Positions 1 to 9,161 are shown, counted from the stretch's first letter. The stretch is 64,000 nt of DNA from JACCWP01 sp963785115 (GCA_963785115.1 CAWATY010000013.1:34346-98345); one strand, 5' to 3'. The notes: a model not told the origin generated them from the sequence alone. Numbers and translations are program-made.

Positions 1-564
1 TACTTCGCGCCCTTCCTGCTGCCGGTCGCGACCGTCGTCCTTATCTGGAACTGGCTGTTCCAGAACGACTTCGGGCTGATCAACGGCCTGCTCGACAAGG
101 TTGGCCTGCCCACCATCGGCTGGCTCAACGACGCCGGGGTGGCCCTGACGTCGACCGTCGTGCTCACCGTGTGGTGGACCGTGGGGTTCAACTTCCTGCT
201 CTACCTCGCCGCCCTGCAGGCCATCCCGCAGCAGCTGTACGAAGCGGCCGACCTCGACGGGGCAACTGGGTGGCGCCAGCTCCTGTCGATCACGCTGCCG
301 CTGCTCAAGACCACCACCGTGCTGGTGATCGTGCTCCAGGTCCTTGCATCGCTGAAGGTGTTCGACCAGATCTACATCCTCTTCTCCGGCAGCGGCGGTC
401 CGGAAGCGGCAGCCACCCCGCTGCTGCAGTACGTCTACGACACCGGCTTCGTCAACTACCGGCTCGGCTACGCCGCCGCGATCTCGTACATGTTCTTCGC
501 GTTGATCGTCGTGGTGTCGCTCGGTCAGGCCTGGTTCACCTCACGGCGGGAGAGGACCTCATGA
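1..564 (+). CDS. Sugar ABC transporter permease, MalF-like (5' end missing)
   Basis: The reading frame is open from the first base, so the N-terminus lies outside the window. The visible 187 residues are hydrophobic membrane helices. They carry the inner-membrane permease EAA loop (YEAADLDGATGWRQLLSITLP), the coupling helix that contacts the ATPase in CUT1 importers. Its stop overlaps the start of the next permease by ATGA, so the two are translationally coupled. With the GH51 arabinofuranosidase downstream, an arabinose-containing oligosaccharide is the likely substrate. That is inference; the solute-binding protein should lie just upstream. Confidence 0.9.
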   Translation, partial: YFAPFLLPVATVVLIWNWLFQNDFGLINGLLDKVGLPTIGWLNDAGVALTSTVVLTVWWTVGFNFLLYLAALQAIPQQLYEAADLDGATGWRQLLSITLPLLKTTTVLVIVLQVLASLKVFDQIYILFSGSGGPEAAATPLLQYVYDTGFVNYRLGYAAAISYMFFALIVVVSLGQAWFTSRRERTS

Positions 565-1472
565 GCGTCGCCACCGACCTGATCGGCACCGGCGGGCGAG
601 CCGGCGGCGACGCCACCGAGCGTCGCGGCGGCCGCGACCCGCGGCGCAGCCCACTCACCGTCCGGATCCTGGTCGTCACCGCACTGTCGGTCGTGGCCCT
701 GGTGTGGCTGGCCCCTCTGATCTGGGCGGTCCTGACGTCGCTGAAGGCCGAGAAGGACACCACGACGGTGCCGATCGAGGCGGTTCCGGACGACGGCTTC
801 ACCCTGGACGCCTATCGCACGGTGCTCAGCAACGACAACCTCTGGATCTGGTTCGTCAACAGCACGATCGTCGCCGTCGCGGTCACCCTGCTCACGCTGG
901 CGATCTCGACGGCGGCGGCGTACGGCTTCTCCCGGTGCAAGTTCCGGGGTCGCGGCGCGCTGTTCGCGCTGACCATCGCGGGGATCATGGTGCCGCCACA
1001 GATCCTCATCGTGCCGCTCTACAAGCAGGTCGTGGCGATGGGCCTCGGCGACACGTACCTCGGCATCATCCTGCCGCAGCTGGTCGCCCCGACGATGGTC
1101 TTCATCCTGAAGAAGTTCTTCGATGGTCTGCCCCGCGAGCTCGACGAGGCGGCCCGCGTCGACGGTGCCAGCTCGTTGCGGATCTTCGTGCAGATCGTGC
1201 TGCCGCTGTCGCGACCGATCCTCGCCGCAGTGGGGATCTTCGTGTTCATCCATGCCTGGAACAACTTCCTGTGGCCGTTCATCATCATCTCCGACCCCAA
1301 CCTGATGACGTTGCCGGTCGGGCTCGTGCAGGTGCAGAGCAGCTTCGGCGTCATGTACGCGCAGATCATGGCCTCGGTGCTGCTGGCCGGCCTGCCTCTG
1401 GTCATCGCGTTCATGCTGTTCCAGCGCCAGATCATCCGCGGAGTCGCGACCACCGGACTCGGCGGGACCTGA
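561..1472 (+). CDS. Carbohydrate ABC transporter permease, MalG-like
   Basis: A 303-residue inner-membrane protein starting at an ATG that overlaps the stop of the preceding permease. Residues about 30-55 form the first membrane helix after a charged cytoplasmic N-terminus, followed by about five more. The EAA loop is ELDEAARVDGASSLRIF. It ends with the short basic tail (QRQIIRGVATTGLGG) typical of MalG/AraQ-type permeases. It forms the heterodimeric pore with the upstream permease. The operon contains no ATPase here; CUT1 systems often share an MsiK-like ATPase encoded elsewhere, which is an inference for this strain. Confidence 0.93.
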   Translation: MSVATDLIGTGGRAGGDATERRGGRDPRRSPLTVRILVVTALSVVALVWLAPLIWAVLTSLKAEKDTTTVPIEAVPDDGFTLDAYRTVLSNDNLWIWFVNSTIVAVAVTLLTLAISTAAAYGFSRCKFRGRGALFALTIAGIMVPPQILIVPLYKQVVAMGLGDTYLGIILPQLVAPTMVFILKKFFDGLPRELDEAARVDGASSLRIFVQIVLPLSRPILAAVGIFVFIHAWNNFLWPFIIISDPNLMTLPVGLVQVQSSFGVMYAQIMASVLLAGLPLVIAFMLFQRQIIRGVATTGLGGT

Positions 1473-1529
1473 GCCCGTCCGTCACGGCGCCACCAGGACG
1501 AGACCGAGAAGCACCGAGAGAGGACCCCT

Positions 1530-3047
1530 GTGCCCACTGCCCGCCTGACCGCCGATCCCGCCTTCACCGTCGCCCCGGTGCCCCCGCGGCTTCTCGGCTC
1601 GTTCGTCGAGCACATGGGGCGCTGCGTCTACACCGGCATCTACGAGCCGGATCACCCGAAGGCCGACGAGCACGGCATCCGGCAGGACGTGGCCGAGCTG
1701 GTTCGTGAGCTCGGGCCGACGGTGGTGCGCTACCCGGGCGGCAACTTCGTGTCCGGCTACGACTGGGAGGACGGCGTCGGGCCGAAGGACGAGCGTCCCC
1801 GCCGGCTCGACCGCGCGTGGAAGTCGCTGGAGACCAACCAGTTCGGACTGGCCGAGTTCGCCGAGTGGTGCCGGCAGGTGGACACCGAGCCGATGCTGGC
1901 CGTCAACCTCGGCACCCGTGGCGTGCAGGAGGCGTGCGACCTGCTGGAGTACGCCAACCACCCCGGCGGGTCCAAGTTCTCCGACCTGCGGCGAGCGCAC
2001 GGCGTCGCCGACCCCTTCGGCGTCAAGCTGTGGTGTCTCGGCAATGAGCTGGACGGGCCTTGGCAGACCGGGCACAAGACGGCGTACGAGTACGGCCGGC
2101 TGGCCAACGAGACCGCGCGAGCGATGCGTTCGGTCGACGCTGACATCGAGCTGGTCGCCTGCGGCAGCTCCGGGCGCAAGATGCCGACGTTCGGCGAGTG
2201 GGAGCGTGTCGTCCTCGAGGAGGCGTACGACGCCGTCGACTACATCTCGGCGCACGCCTACTACCAGGAGCACGAGGGAGGGGCCGCCGACTTCCTTGCC
2301 TGCGCCGTCGACATGGACCGCTTCATCGACGATGTCGTCGCCACCGCCGACGCCGTGCGCGCCCGCGGCCGGCACAGCAAGCGGATCAACATCTCCTTCG
2401 ACGAGTGGAACGTCTGGTACCAGTCGCGTCCGCACAAGGCCGCCGACATCCCGGACTGGACGGTGGCCCCGCGCGTCATCGAGGACGAGTACTCGGTGAC
2501 CGACGCCGTGGTCGTCGGCACCCTGCTGCACTCGCTGCTGCGGCACGGCGATCGGGTGACGGTCGGGTGCCAGGCCCAGCTCGTCAACGTGATCGGGCTG
2601 CTGCGCAGTGAGCCCGGCGGCGCAGCCTGGAAGCAGACCATCGCGCACCCGTTCGAGCTCGTGCGCCGGCTGGCGGTGGGCGAGATCCTGCACCTGCAGT
2701 CGCAGAGCGACCGCCACGAGACCACTCAGTACGGCGACGTCGACCTGGTCGACGCCGCGGCCACCTGGAACGCCGACACCGGGCGGCTGGCCCTGTTCGT
2801 CGCCAACCGGGACCTCGACGAATCCGCCACCGTCGAGGTCGCGCTCGGCGGGTTCGGCGACCTGCGGCTCGAGCGCGCCCGGACGCTGGCGACCGCCGAC
2901 GACCAGGACCGGCACACGACCAACTCCGCGGACCAGCCCGACCGGGTCGGGCTGCGTCCGTTGGACACCGCCGAGGTCACCGACGGCACCCTCCAACTCC
3001 GAATCCCCGCCTGTTCCTGGAGCGCCGTGGAGCTGACCCGCGGCTGA
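1530..3047 (+). CDS. Alpha-N-arabinofuranosidase, glycoside hydrolase family 51
   Basis: 505 residues, the usual length for GH51. It hydrolyses terminal alpha-L-arabinofuranosyl residues from arabino-oligosaccharides. The acid/base glutamate is E173 in GNELDGPWQ and the nucleophile is E292 in FDEWNVWY. The N-terminal barrel also has the family's PGGNFVSGYDWEDG substrate-site segment. A C-terminal beta-sandwich follows from about residue 390. No signal peptide is visible, so it should act in the cytoplasm on sugars imported by the two permeases 57 bases upstream. It starts at GTG 1530 after AGAGAGG. Its stop lies 3 bases from the convergent metal transporter gene. Confidence 0.95.
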   Translation: MPTARLTADPAFTVAPVPPRLLGSFVEHMGRCVYTGIYEPDHPKADEHGIRQDVAELVRELGPTVVRYPGGNFVSGYDWEDGVGPKDERPRRLDRAWKSLETNQFGLAEFAEWCRQVDTEPMLAVNLGTRGVQEACDLLEYANHPGGSKFSDLRRAHGVADPFGVKLWCLGNELDGPWQTGHKTAYEYGRLANETARAMRSVDADIELVACGSSGRKMPTFGEWERVVLEEAYDAVDYISAHAYYQEHEGGAADFLACAVDMDRFIDDVVATADAVRARGRHSKRINISFDEWNVWYQSRPHKAADIPDWTVAPRVIEDEYSVTDAVVVGTLLHSLLRHGDRVTVGCQAQLVNVIGLLRSEPGGAAWKQTIAHPFELVRRLAVGEILHLQSQSDRHETTQYGDVDLVDAAATWNADTGRLALFVANRDLDESATVEVALGGFGDLRLERARTLATADDQDRHTTNSADQPDRVGLRPLDTAEVTDGTLQLRIPACSWSAVELTRG

Positions 3048-3050
3048 CCC

Positions 3051-4280
3051 TCAGGTGACGGTGAGCCAGATCAGCAGCACGTTGAGGACGATGATCAGGG
3101 CCGCCACGAGGGCGGCGACGGCGGTGGTGACGGGCCGGTTGACCAGGGCGCCCATCACGTCGTGCCGGCGGGTGAGCAGCACCAGCGGGACCAGGGCGAA
3201 GGGGATGCCGAACGAGAGGACCACCTGGGAGAGGACGAGCGCCCGGGTGGGGTCGACGCCGATGGCGAGCACGATCAGGGCGGGAGCCAGCGTGACCAGT
3301 CGGCGCAGGGTGAGCGGGATCTGCCGCTGCAGGAAGCCCTGCATCACGACCTGGCCGGAGTAGGTGCCCACGCTCGACGCGGCGAAGCCCGACGCGAGCA
3401 GCGCCAGCGCGAAGAACATCGCCGCGGCCGGCCCTAGCGCGCTGTCCAGACCGGCGTGGGCCTCGTCGAGCGTCTTCACCGGCTCGTCCGACGCCAGCAC
3501 CTGCGCGGCGATGACGAGCATCGCGAGGTTGACGAGACCGGCGATCGTCATGGCCACGATCACGTCGACCCGCTGGCTGCGCAGCAGCAGCCGACGGCGT
3601 CTCTCGGTGTCGCGTGCGTACCGACCCTGGGTCAGCGCCCCGTGCAGGTAGATCACATGCGGCATCACGGTGGCGCCGAGCATCCCGGTGGCGAGCAGCA
3701 CGCTGTCGGTGCCCTCGAAGCGGGGCACCGCTCCCGCGGCGAAGGCGCCCGGGTCGATGCCGCCGGTGATGAGGCTGTAGCAGAAGCCGACCAGGATCAC
3801 CGCCAGCAGGCCGGTGATCGCGGTCTCGAACGGCCGGTGTCCGCGGCCCTGCAGCAACAGCAGGGCGAACGCCACCGCAGCGGTGATCGCCCCGCCCGCG
3901 AGCAGCGGTACGCCGAACAGCAGCTGCAGGGCGATGGCGCCGCCCAGCACCTCCGCGAGGTCGGTGGCCATGGCCACGACCTCGGCCTGGACCCACAGCC
4001 CCCGGGTGACCGGCCGCGGGAAGTGCGCGCGGCACAGCTCCGGCAGGCTCTGACCGGTCGCGATGCCGGCCTTCGCGGACAGGTACTGGATGAGCATGGC
4101 CATCGCGTTGCTGACCAGCAGCACCCACACCAACAGGTAGCCGTAGGTCGAGCCGGCGGTGATGTTGGTGGCGAAGTTGCCGGGGTCGACGTACGCGACA
4201 GCCGCCACGAAGGCAGGGCCGAGCAGCGGCAGCGGGCCGCGTACGTACGCCTGCGCCCCCGCGGCCGCCGCGGTGCTCAT
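3051..4280 (-). CDS. mntH: Nramp family divalent metal (Mn/Fe) transporter
   Basis: A 409-residue, multi-helix proton-coupled transporter for Mn2+ or related divalent ions. Diagnostic Nramp signatures are visible: AYVDPGNFATN in helix 1 carries the metal-binding Asp and Asn. The helix 6 region holds MLGATVMPHVIYLHGAL, with the metal-binding Met-Pro-His segment. I chose ATG 4280 (MSTAAAAGAQ). The frame stays open to 4472, but that extension is of low complexity and would run into the next gene. It transcribes leftward after the ferritin-like gene, from which a terminator separates it. Confidence 0.93.
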   Translation of the reverse strand: MSTAAAAGAQAYVRGPLPLLGPAFVAAVAYVDPGNFATNITAGSTYGYLLVWVLLVSNAMAMLIQYLSAKAGIATGQSLPELCRAHFPRPVTRGLWVQAEVVAMATDLAEVLGGAIALQLLFGVPLLAGGAITAAVAFALLLLQGRGHRPFETAITGLLAVILVGFCYSLITGGIDPGAFAAGAVPRFEGTDSVLLATGMLGATVMPHVIYLHGALTQGRYARDTERRRRLLLRSQRVDVIVAMTIAGLVNLAMLVIAAQVLASDEPVKTLDEAHAGLDSALGPAAAMFFALALLASGFAASSVGTYSGQVVMQGFLQRQIPLTLRRLVTLAPALIVLAIGVDPTRALVLSQVVLSFGIPFALVPLVLLTRRHDVMGALVNRPVTTAVAALVAALIIVLNVLLIWLTVT

Positions 4281-4320
4281 CGTGCGGTCCACAGTGCGGG
4301 CATCCTCCCACGCGGGCAGA

Positions 4321-4359
4321 CGGCGCCCCGCCCCCGTGCGGTCAGGGGACGGGGCGCCG
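4321..4359 (-). terminator. Strong GC-rich hairpin after the ferritin-like gene
   Basis: CGGCGCCCCG pairs perfectly with CGGGGCGCCG. After one C/A mismatch a further CCCC/GGGG extends the stem, leaving a nine-base loop. It lies 42 bases past the stop of the leftward ferritin-like gene and before mntH. There is no T-tract, as is common for actinobacterial hairpin terminators. Confidence 0.7.
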
Positions 4360-4401
4360 TGTCTGTGCCCGGGCGCCGCGGCGGCCGGGGTCGATCGTCG
4401 G

Positions 4402-5337
4402 TCAGCTCTCGAGTCGGCCCGGCCCCATGCTGGTGTTGACGGGTCCGTTGACGCCCTGGGGGAAGAAGCCACCGCGCGTGGCCTTCTTCGGCGTCAGGTA
4501 GACGATGTTGAGCACGCGAGCCGCGTTCCGGCTGCGCACCACACCGGCCTTGTTCGTCGGCACGATATTGGCCAGGTTGGGCCAGCCGATCCCGCCGTCA
4601 CGCTCCATCGGACCGTCGAGCTTGTCCCGCGCCGCCGAGATCTTGCGGGCCGGGTCCTGCAGTCCCTTCTCGAACAGGCTCGTTCGCACCGTGGCGGCGT
4701 GGTACGCCTCGGTGGCCAGGATCCCGGCGGCAGCCTCCAGGTACCCCTTGTTGTGGATCAGCGGTGCGGCGCCCTTGTAGGCGGTCACGCCGACGTCCTC
4801 GAAGATGAAGGCGGCCAGCAGGAAGTTGTTCTCGTTCGCGTACGGGTCGAACGTGTCGCGCGGCCCGATCAGACCGGCCGCGCGGGCCGCCGCAGTGAAG
4901 CTGTTGCGGATGTTGATCTTCGGCCGCGACACCTTCGCCGACCCGAGGGCCGCCCGCAGGAACTTGACGTGGTGCAGCTCGTCGCCGGCGATCTCCTTGG
5001 CGTAGAGCCGGATCCGCTTGGTGCTGAAGTTGACCTTGCGTCCGCCGACGACGGGGCCGTGGTCGCCCTTGCCAGTGGTCAAGTACTGCGGGAGCCCGTG
5101 TCCGAACACCGCGTGCAGGTAGAACTCAGCCTCGAGGTACTCCAGGTTGAGGGCGAAGTTGAGCACGGCCGCATCGCTGGGTGCCGCATCGGCGGCGCTG
5201 CCGACCAGTCCGGAGGCGGCGGTGGCGCCGACGGCACCCAGACCGGCGATCCCGGCGCTGCGCAGGAACGTCCGCCGGTCGGCGTCGTTCTCCGCGCTCC
5301 GGTTGATCATGTCCACAACGGTTCGTCTTCCGAACAC
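4402..5337 (-). CDS. Tat-exported ferritin-like domain protein
   Basis: 311 residues from GTG 5337, chosen because GGAGG sits 7 bases upstream. A twin-arginine signal (DRRTFLRSAGIAGLG, Arg21-Arg22) is followed by an alanine-rich hydrophobic stretch, so it is probably exported folded. The mature part has the ferritin-like four-helix pattern: FALNLEYLEAEFYLHAVF, EIAGDELHHVKFL, AAFIFEDVGVTAYKG and ILATEAYHAATVR. These carry the Glu and Glu-x-x-His metal-ligand spacing of the Ferritin_2 (PF13668) group, whose function is poorly defined. Its neighbour is an Nramp metal transporter, so a metal-linked role is possible but not shown. Confidence 0.85.
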   Translation of the reverse strand: MFGRRTVVDMINRSAENDADRRTFLRSAGIAGLGAVGATAASGLVGSAADAAPSDAAVLNFALNLEYLEAEFYLHAVFGHGLPQYLTTGKGDHGPVVGGRKVNFSTKRIRLYAKEIAGDELHHVKFLRAALGSAKVSRPKINIRNSFTAAARAAGLIGPRDTFDPYANENNFLLAAFIFEDVGVTAYKGAAPLIHNKGYLEAAAGILATEAYHAATVRTSLFEKGLQDPARKISAARDKLDGPMERDGGIGWPNLANIVPTNKAGVVRSRNAARVLNIVYLTPKKATRGGFFPQGVNGPVNTSMGPGRLES

Positions 5338-5563
5338 GGATCCTCCTCCGTGATGCGCAGCCCGACAGGCGGACGTGCGCACGGGCGGTCAGACCCGGAG
5401 CGGCCCGACCGGCGAAGGCCAGGCCCGCGGCGGTCCGCGGAGCGGTGACCTCACTCTCCTCATCCGTGGCCACCGACCATGTGGATTGGTCCGGTTCGCG
5501 GAGAACTTCGCTGGTCTCGCGAGTTTGACTCGCGGTCGCCCGCCGGCGGCTTAAGGTGCGCCC
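5338..5563. other. Divergent intergenic region
   Basis: 226 bases between the leftward ferritin-like gene and the rightward membrane protein. Apart from the ribosome binding site GGAGGAGG of the former and the promoter described next, I see no gene or repeat. It must carry promoters for both directions. Confidence 0.7.
5525..5557 (+). promoter_or_regulatory. Candidate leaderless promoter
   Basis: TTGACT (5525-5530) and TAAGGT (5552-5557). The last T of the -10 box is 7 bases before the ATG at 5564, so the transcript would begin at or beside the start codon. The 21-base spacer is longer than ideal. Confidence 0.5.
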
Positions 5564-7078
5564 ATGTCCGCTCCCCAGACCTCACCATCGGGTGCCGATC
5601 CCGTCTTCACCGCCGTTGACGGGCTCGTCCGCGACGGCACCCTCGACCATGCGCAGGCCGACCGGGTGTATGCGGTCATGCGCGAAACGCCTGGTGCCGC
5701 CGCCACGACTGGTGCCACGTCCGCTGACGAGACTGCTCCCCGGTGGCAGCTGCTCGACCGGCTCGCGGGCGGGCTGGCGCTCTTCGGGGCCTCGGTCGCG
5801 CTCTCCGCCGCGCTGGTGGGGTCGTCACTGGCCAGCGAGTTCGAGGACGGCTTCGAATGGCAGCCGTTCGTCACGGCGCTCGGCGTGGCCCTCGCACTGG
5901 TCGGACTCACCGCCGGTGCGTACCTCCTGGTCGCCGACCGCGGCTACTCCCGCTGGTTGGTCGCCGGCCCGGCCGCCCTGGGCGTCGTCGCCCTCTCCCT
6001 TGTCGTGGAGATCGCGCTGACCGACTGGGACCACATCGCGTACCTCACCGGGGCGGTGCTCCTGCTCGGCGGTGCCGGCGCCTACGTGCTGCTGCGGTCC
6101 GGGGCCGCGGTCGCCGTGACCATCATCGGCGGCCTGGTGCTGGTGAGCGAGCTGCTGGGCGATGTCTCCCCGTCGGACACCGACTCCCTGTTGTGGTTCA
6201 GCGTTCCCGCTGTCCTGTACGGCGCCGGGGTGGCGGGTGCCGGGTGGGTACTGCCGACACGCCACGTCTCAGGGGTGCTCGGCGGCGTGATCGCGCTCGG
6301 CGGCGTGGTGCTGGTGCTCGGCGTCGCCACCGTCGCGGGTGCGTTCACCGCGGCCTTCGCCGGTCTGGGTACCGGCGCCGACGAGACGGGGCCTGACTAC
6401 ACCGGGGACGCCGCGACCTCGCTGGCGCTCGGGGTGCTCGTCTGCCTCGCGCTGGCCGGGCTGTACGCCCTCACCGAGCACAGCGGCTACGCCGTGCTCG
6501 TGGGCGTGGGCGGCGCCGCCCTGCTGTTCACCGGACTGTTCGCCCTCGACCTCGACCACACGCTGCGCTGGGCTGCCGGGGTCGGTGCGCTCGGTGCCGC
6601 GCTGGCCGGTGCAGCCGGCGTGCTGGCTGTCACGCGTCACGGGCGACCCAGGGCGCCGCGCGGCCGTCGGCAGGCGTCACCCCCGTCGCCGCAGCAGTAC
6701 CCGCCGTCGCCGCCCACGGAGCAGTACCCGACGGGGCAGTACCCCAGCGCAGCAGTACCCGCAGCAGGGCTACCCCCAGCAGGGCTACCCGCAACAGGGC
6801 TACCCGCAACAGGGCTACCCGCAACAGGGTTACCCGCAGCAGGAGAACCCGACGCAGCAGTTCCCCGCCCCCCAGCAGTACCCACCGCCGGCGCCTCCGC
6901 CCGCTCCGCCCCCGCCTCCCCCCGCTCCGCCGGTGCCCCCGCCGCCCCCGCCCGCTCCACCGGCACCACCACCGCCGCCGCCTCCGCCGCCGCCGCCGCC
7001 CCCGCCGCCGCCGCCGCCCCCGCCGCCACCTGCGCCACCGGCGCCCTGACCAGCGGGCAGTCTCTGCATCTGGGCTGA
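5564..7078 (+). CDS. Multi-helix membrane protein with Pro/Gln-rich tail; apparent frameshift
   Basis: Residues about 60-370 form roughly ten hydrophobic helices after a short soluble N-terminus; the family is not certain, though it resembles DUF2157-like proteins. The tail begins ...QQYPPSPPTEQYPTGQYP. At the CCCC run 6742-6745 the natural frame then appears to shift by +1. In the shifted frame the next 100 codons read a clean PQQGY pentapeptide repeat, then poly-proline, and stop at 7049. The unshifted frame gives low-complexity Ala/Pro text and stops at 7078. Removing one C would restore a coherent protein. A natural indel, slippage or sequencing error cannot be distinguished here. Confidence 0.8.
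   Translation: MSAPQTSPSGADPVFTAVDGLVRDGTLDHAQADRVYAVMRETPGAAATTGATSADETAPRWQLLDRLAGGLALFGASVALSAALVGSSLASEFEDGFEWQPFVTALGVALALVGLTAGAYLLVADRGYSRWLVAGPAALGVVALSLVVEIALTDWDHIAYLTGAVLLLGGAGAYVLLRSGAAVAVTIIGGLVLVSELLGDVSPSDTDSLLWFSVPAVLYGAGVAGAGWVLPTRHVSGVLGGVIALGGVVLVLGVATVAGAFTAAFAGLGTGADETGPDYTGDAATSLALGVLVCLALAGLYALTEHSGYAVLVGVGGAALLFTGLFALDLDHTLRWAAGVGALGAALAGAAGVLAVTRHGRPRAPRGRRQASPPSPQQYPPSPPTEQYPTGQYPSAAVPAAGLPPAGLPATGLPATGLPATGLPAAGEPDAAVPRPPAVPTAGASARSAPASPRSAGAPAAPARSTGTTTAAASAAAAAPAAAAAPAATCATGALTSGQSLHLG
6759..6833 (+). repeat. Five 15-base tandem repeats encoding PQQGY
   Basis: The unit is CCGCARCAGGGYTAC, with five nearly identical copies and a sixth degenerate one at 6834-6848. 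In the +1 shifted frame each unit encodes Pro-Gln-Gln-Gly-Tyr, a common tail of actinobacterial membrane proteins. Confidence 0.9.
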
Positions 7079-7179
7079 TCGGCACGTCGACGGGCCGAGT
7101 CGGCCCGGCACCGTTACGGTGACCACCGCCCCGGGGCAGGGGCGACGGGGGCATCCGCCACAGGGACCGGAGGACGCCG

Positions 7180-8853
7180 ATGCTGCTGGCTGCCGAGACA
7201 GACCTCAGCCTGGACGCACAGTTCGTCGACTACACCATCGTCGGTCTGTACTTCGTCTTCGTCCTCGGCATCGGCCTGCTGGCCCGGCGGTCGGTGTCCG
7301 ACAGCCTCGACTTCTTCCTGTCCGGGCGTGCGCTGCCCGCCTGGGTGACCGGGCTGGCGTTCATCTCCGCCAACCTCGGCGCCATCGAGGTCATGGGCAT
7401 GTCCGCAAACGGTGCGCAGTACGGCATGGCGACGATGCACTACTTCTGGGTCGGCGCTATCCCCGCCATGGTGTTCCTCGGCGTGGTGATGATGCCGTTC
7501 TACTACGGCTCCAAGGCCCGCAGCGTGCCGGACTACATGCGGATGCGCTTCGGCACCGGCGCCCACCTGGTCAACGCCGTGACGCTGGTGGTGGCCCAGG
7601 TGCTCATCGCCGGACTCAACCTGTTCCTGCTGGCCTCGATCGTCGAGGCACTGCTGGGCTGGGCACTGTGGGTCTCCATCGTGGCCGCCGCCGCGATCGT
7701 GCTGACGTACACCGCGCTCGGCGGGTTGTCGGCGGCGATCTACAACGAGGTGCTGCAGTTCTTCGTGATCGTGGCCGCGCTGCTGCCGCTGACGCTGGTG
7801 GGGCTGCACAAGGTGGGCGGTTGGGGCGGTCTCGTCGACGAGGTGACGGCCGACGCCGGCGCCGAGCAGATGTCGTCGTGGCCGGGCACCGAGTTCACCG
7901 GGCTGGACCCGTTCTGGTCCGTGGTCGGCCTCGTGTTCGGGCTCGGCTTCGTCCAGTCGTTCGGTTACTGGACGACGAACTTCGTCGAAGTGCAGCGGGC
8001 CATGGCGTCGAGCAGCCTGTCGGCCGGCCGCCGGGCGCCCATCATCGGCGCGTACCCGAAGATGCTGGTCCCGTTCATCGTCGTGGTGCCGGGCATCATC
8101 GCGGCCGTGCTGGTGCCCCAGCTCGCGGCCTTCAAGGCCGGTGACACTGCCAAGGCGGAGGGCGTCGACTTCAACGACACGATGCCGCTGCTGATCGGTC
8201 AGCTGCTGCCCAACGGCATGCTCGGGGTCGCCCTGGCCGGCCTGCTGGCGGCGTTCATGGCCGGCATGGCGGCCAACATCAGCGCCTTCAACACCGTGTT
8301 CAGCTACGACATCTGGCAGACCTACATCGTCAAGGACAAGCCCGACCACTACTACCTGCAGGTCGGGCGGGTCGTGACCGTGATCGCGACGATCATCGCC
8401 ATCGGCACGGCCTTCATCGCGTCCAACTACGACAACCTGATGGACTACCTGCAGACCCTCTTCAGCTTCTTCAACGCGCCGCTGTTCGCGGTGTTCATCG
8501 TTGGTCTGTTCTGGAAGAAGCTGAGCCCCACCGGGGCCTGGGTGGGCCTGGTGCTGGGCACCGCCGCCGCCGTCGTGCTGTTCGTCGCCAACGAGAACGG
8601 TACGTACACGCTGCCCGGGCAGGGCGGCGCGTTCGTCCAGGCGGGTGCCGCATTTGTGGTGGGCTCGCTGTCGGCCGTACTGGTCAGCTTCGTCACGAAA
8701 CCGCGCGACGAGGCGGAGCTGGACGGACTGGTCTGGTCGGAGACCTCGACCAAGCTCGGCGACGAGGAAGGCACACCGTGGTGGCAGTCGGTGGTCAAGC
8801 TCGGCTCCGGTGTGATGATCCTGACCATCGCCCTCAACCTCGTCTTCCGCTGA
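7180..8853 (+). CDS. Sodium:solute symporter, SGLT-like (SSS family)
   Basis: 557 residues with about 14 membrane helices. The N-terminus (YTIVGLYFVFVLGIGL) and the following SLDFFLSGRALPAWVTGLAF are characteristic of SSS proteins close to Vibrio SGLT. The unwound helix 1 segment SANLGAIEVMGMSANG follows. It should import a sugar or related solute with Na+. The ATG start has GGAGGA 6 bases upstream. The next gene, 10 bases on, encodes a small membrane protein that may be its partner. The substrate cannot be told from sequence. Confidence 0.92.
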   Translation: MLLAAETDLSLDAQFVDYTIVGLYFVFVLGIGLLARRSVSDSLDFFLSGRALPAWVTGLAFISANLGAIEVMGMSANGAQYGMATMHYFWVGAIPAMVFLGVVMMPFYYGSKARSVPDYMRMRFGTGAHLVNAVTLVVAQVLIAGLNLFLLASIVEALLGWALWVSIVAAAAIVLTYTALGGLSAAIYNEVLQFFVIVAALLPLTLVGLHKVGGWGGLVDEVTADAGAEQMSSWPGTEFTGLDPFWSVVGLVFGLGFVQSFGYWTTNFVEVQRAMASSSLSAGRRAPIIGAYPKMLVPFIVVVPGIIAAVLVPQLAAFKAGDTAKAEGVDFNDTMPLLIGQLLPNGMLGVALAGLLAAFMAGMAANISAFNTVFSYDIWQTYIVKDKPDHYYLQVGRVVTVIATIIAIGTAFIASNYDNLMDYLQTLFSFFNAPLFAVFIVGLFWKKLSPTGAWVGLVLGTAAAVVLFVANENGTYTLPGQGGAFVQAGAAFVVGSLSAVLVSFVTKPRDEAELDGLVWSETSTKLGDEEGTPWWQSVVKLGSGVMILTIALNLVFR

Positions 8854-8863
8854 GGAGCACGTC

Positions 8864-9142
8864 GTGACCGACACGTCTGGCAGCTCGACCGGCAAGAAGA
8901 CCGCCGGTGCCTTCGACATCCGCGTGATCATCGCGGCGCTGATCGGCATCTACGGGCTGATCCTCGTCGTCACCGGTCTGGTCGGGACCAGCGACGCCGA
9001 CCTCGACCAGGCCGACGGCATCAACATCAACCTGTGGGCTGGCATCGGCATGGTCGTCGTCGCCGGGGTGTTCCTGGCCTGGGCGCGGCTGCGCCCGATC
9101 GTCGTGCCGGACGACCCCGACGACCCCGCGCCCGAGTCCTGA
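8864..9142 (+). CDS. Small two-helix membrane protein next to the symporter
   Basis: 92 residues from GTG 8864. It has two hydrophobic segments (about residues 22-42 and 58-76), with a short acidic loop DADLDQADG between them and an acidic tail. It is 10 bases from the symporter stop, so it is surely co-transcribed. I do not recognise the family. The position and shape recall small accessory subunits of some SSS transporters (such as DUF485 proteins with acetate permeases), but the sequence does not match that family by eye. Confidence 0.8.
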   Translation: MTDTSGSSTGKKTAGAFDIRVIIAALIGIYGLILVVTGLVGTSDADLDQADGININLWAGIGMVVVAGVFLAWARLRPIVVPDDPDDPAPES

Positions 9143-9161
9143 TCATTCGGCCCGTGCTCCC

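Noticed and set aside
4281..4472. N-terminal extension of the Nramp transporter
   Set aside because: It is of low complexity, crosses the terminator of the ferritin-like gene and overlaps that gene's end.
6759..6848. Possible CRISPR or minisatellite array
   Set aside because: Contiguous 15-base units without spacers, in frame with PQQGY coding; a protein repeat.
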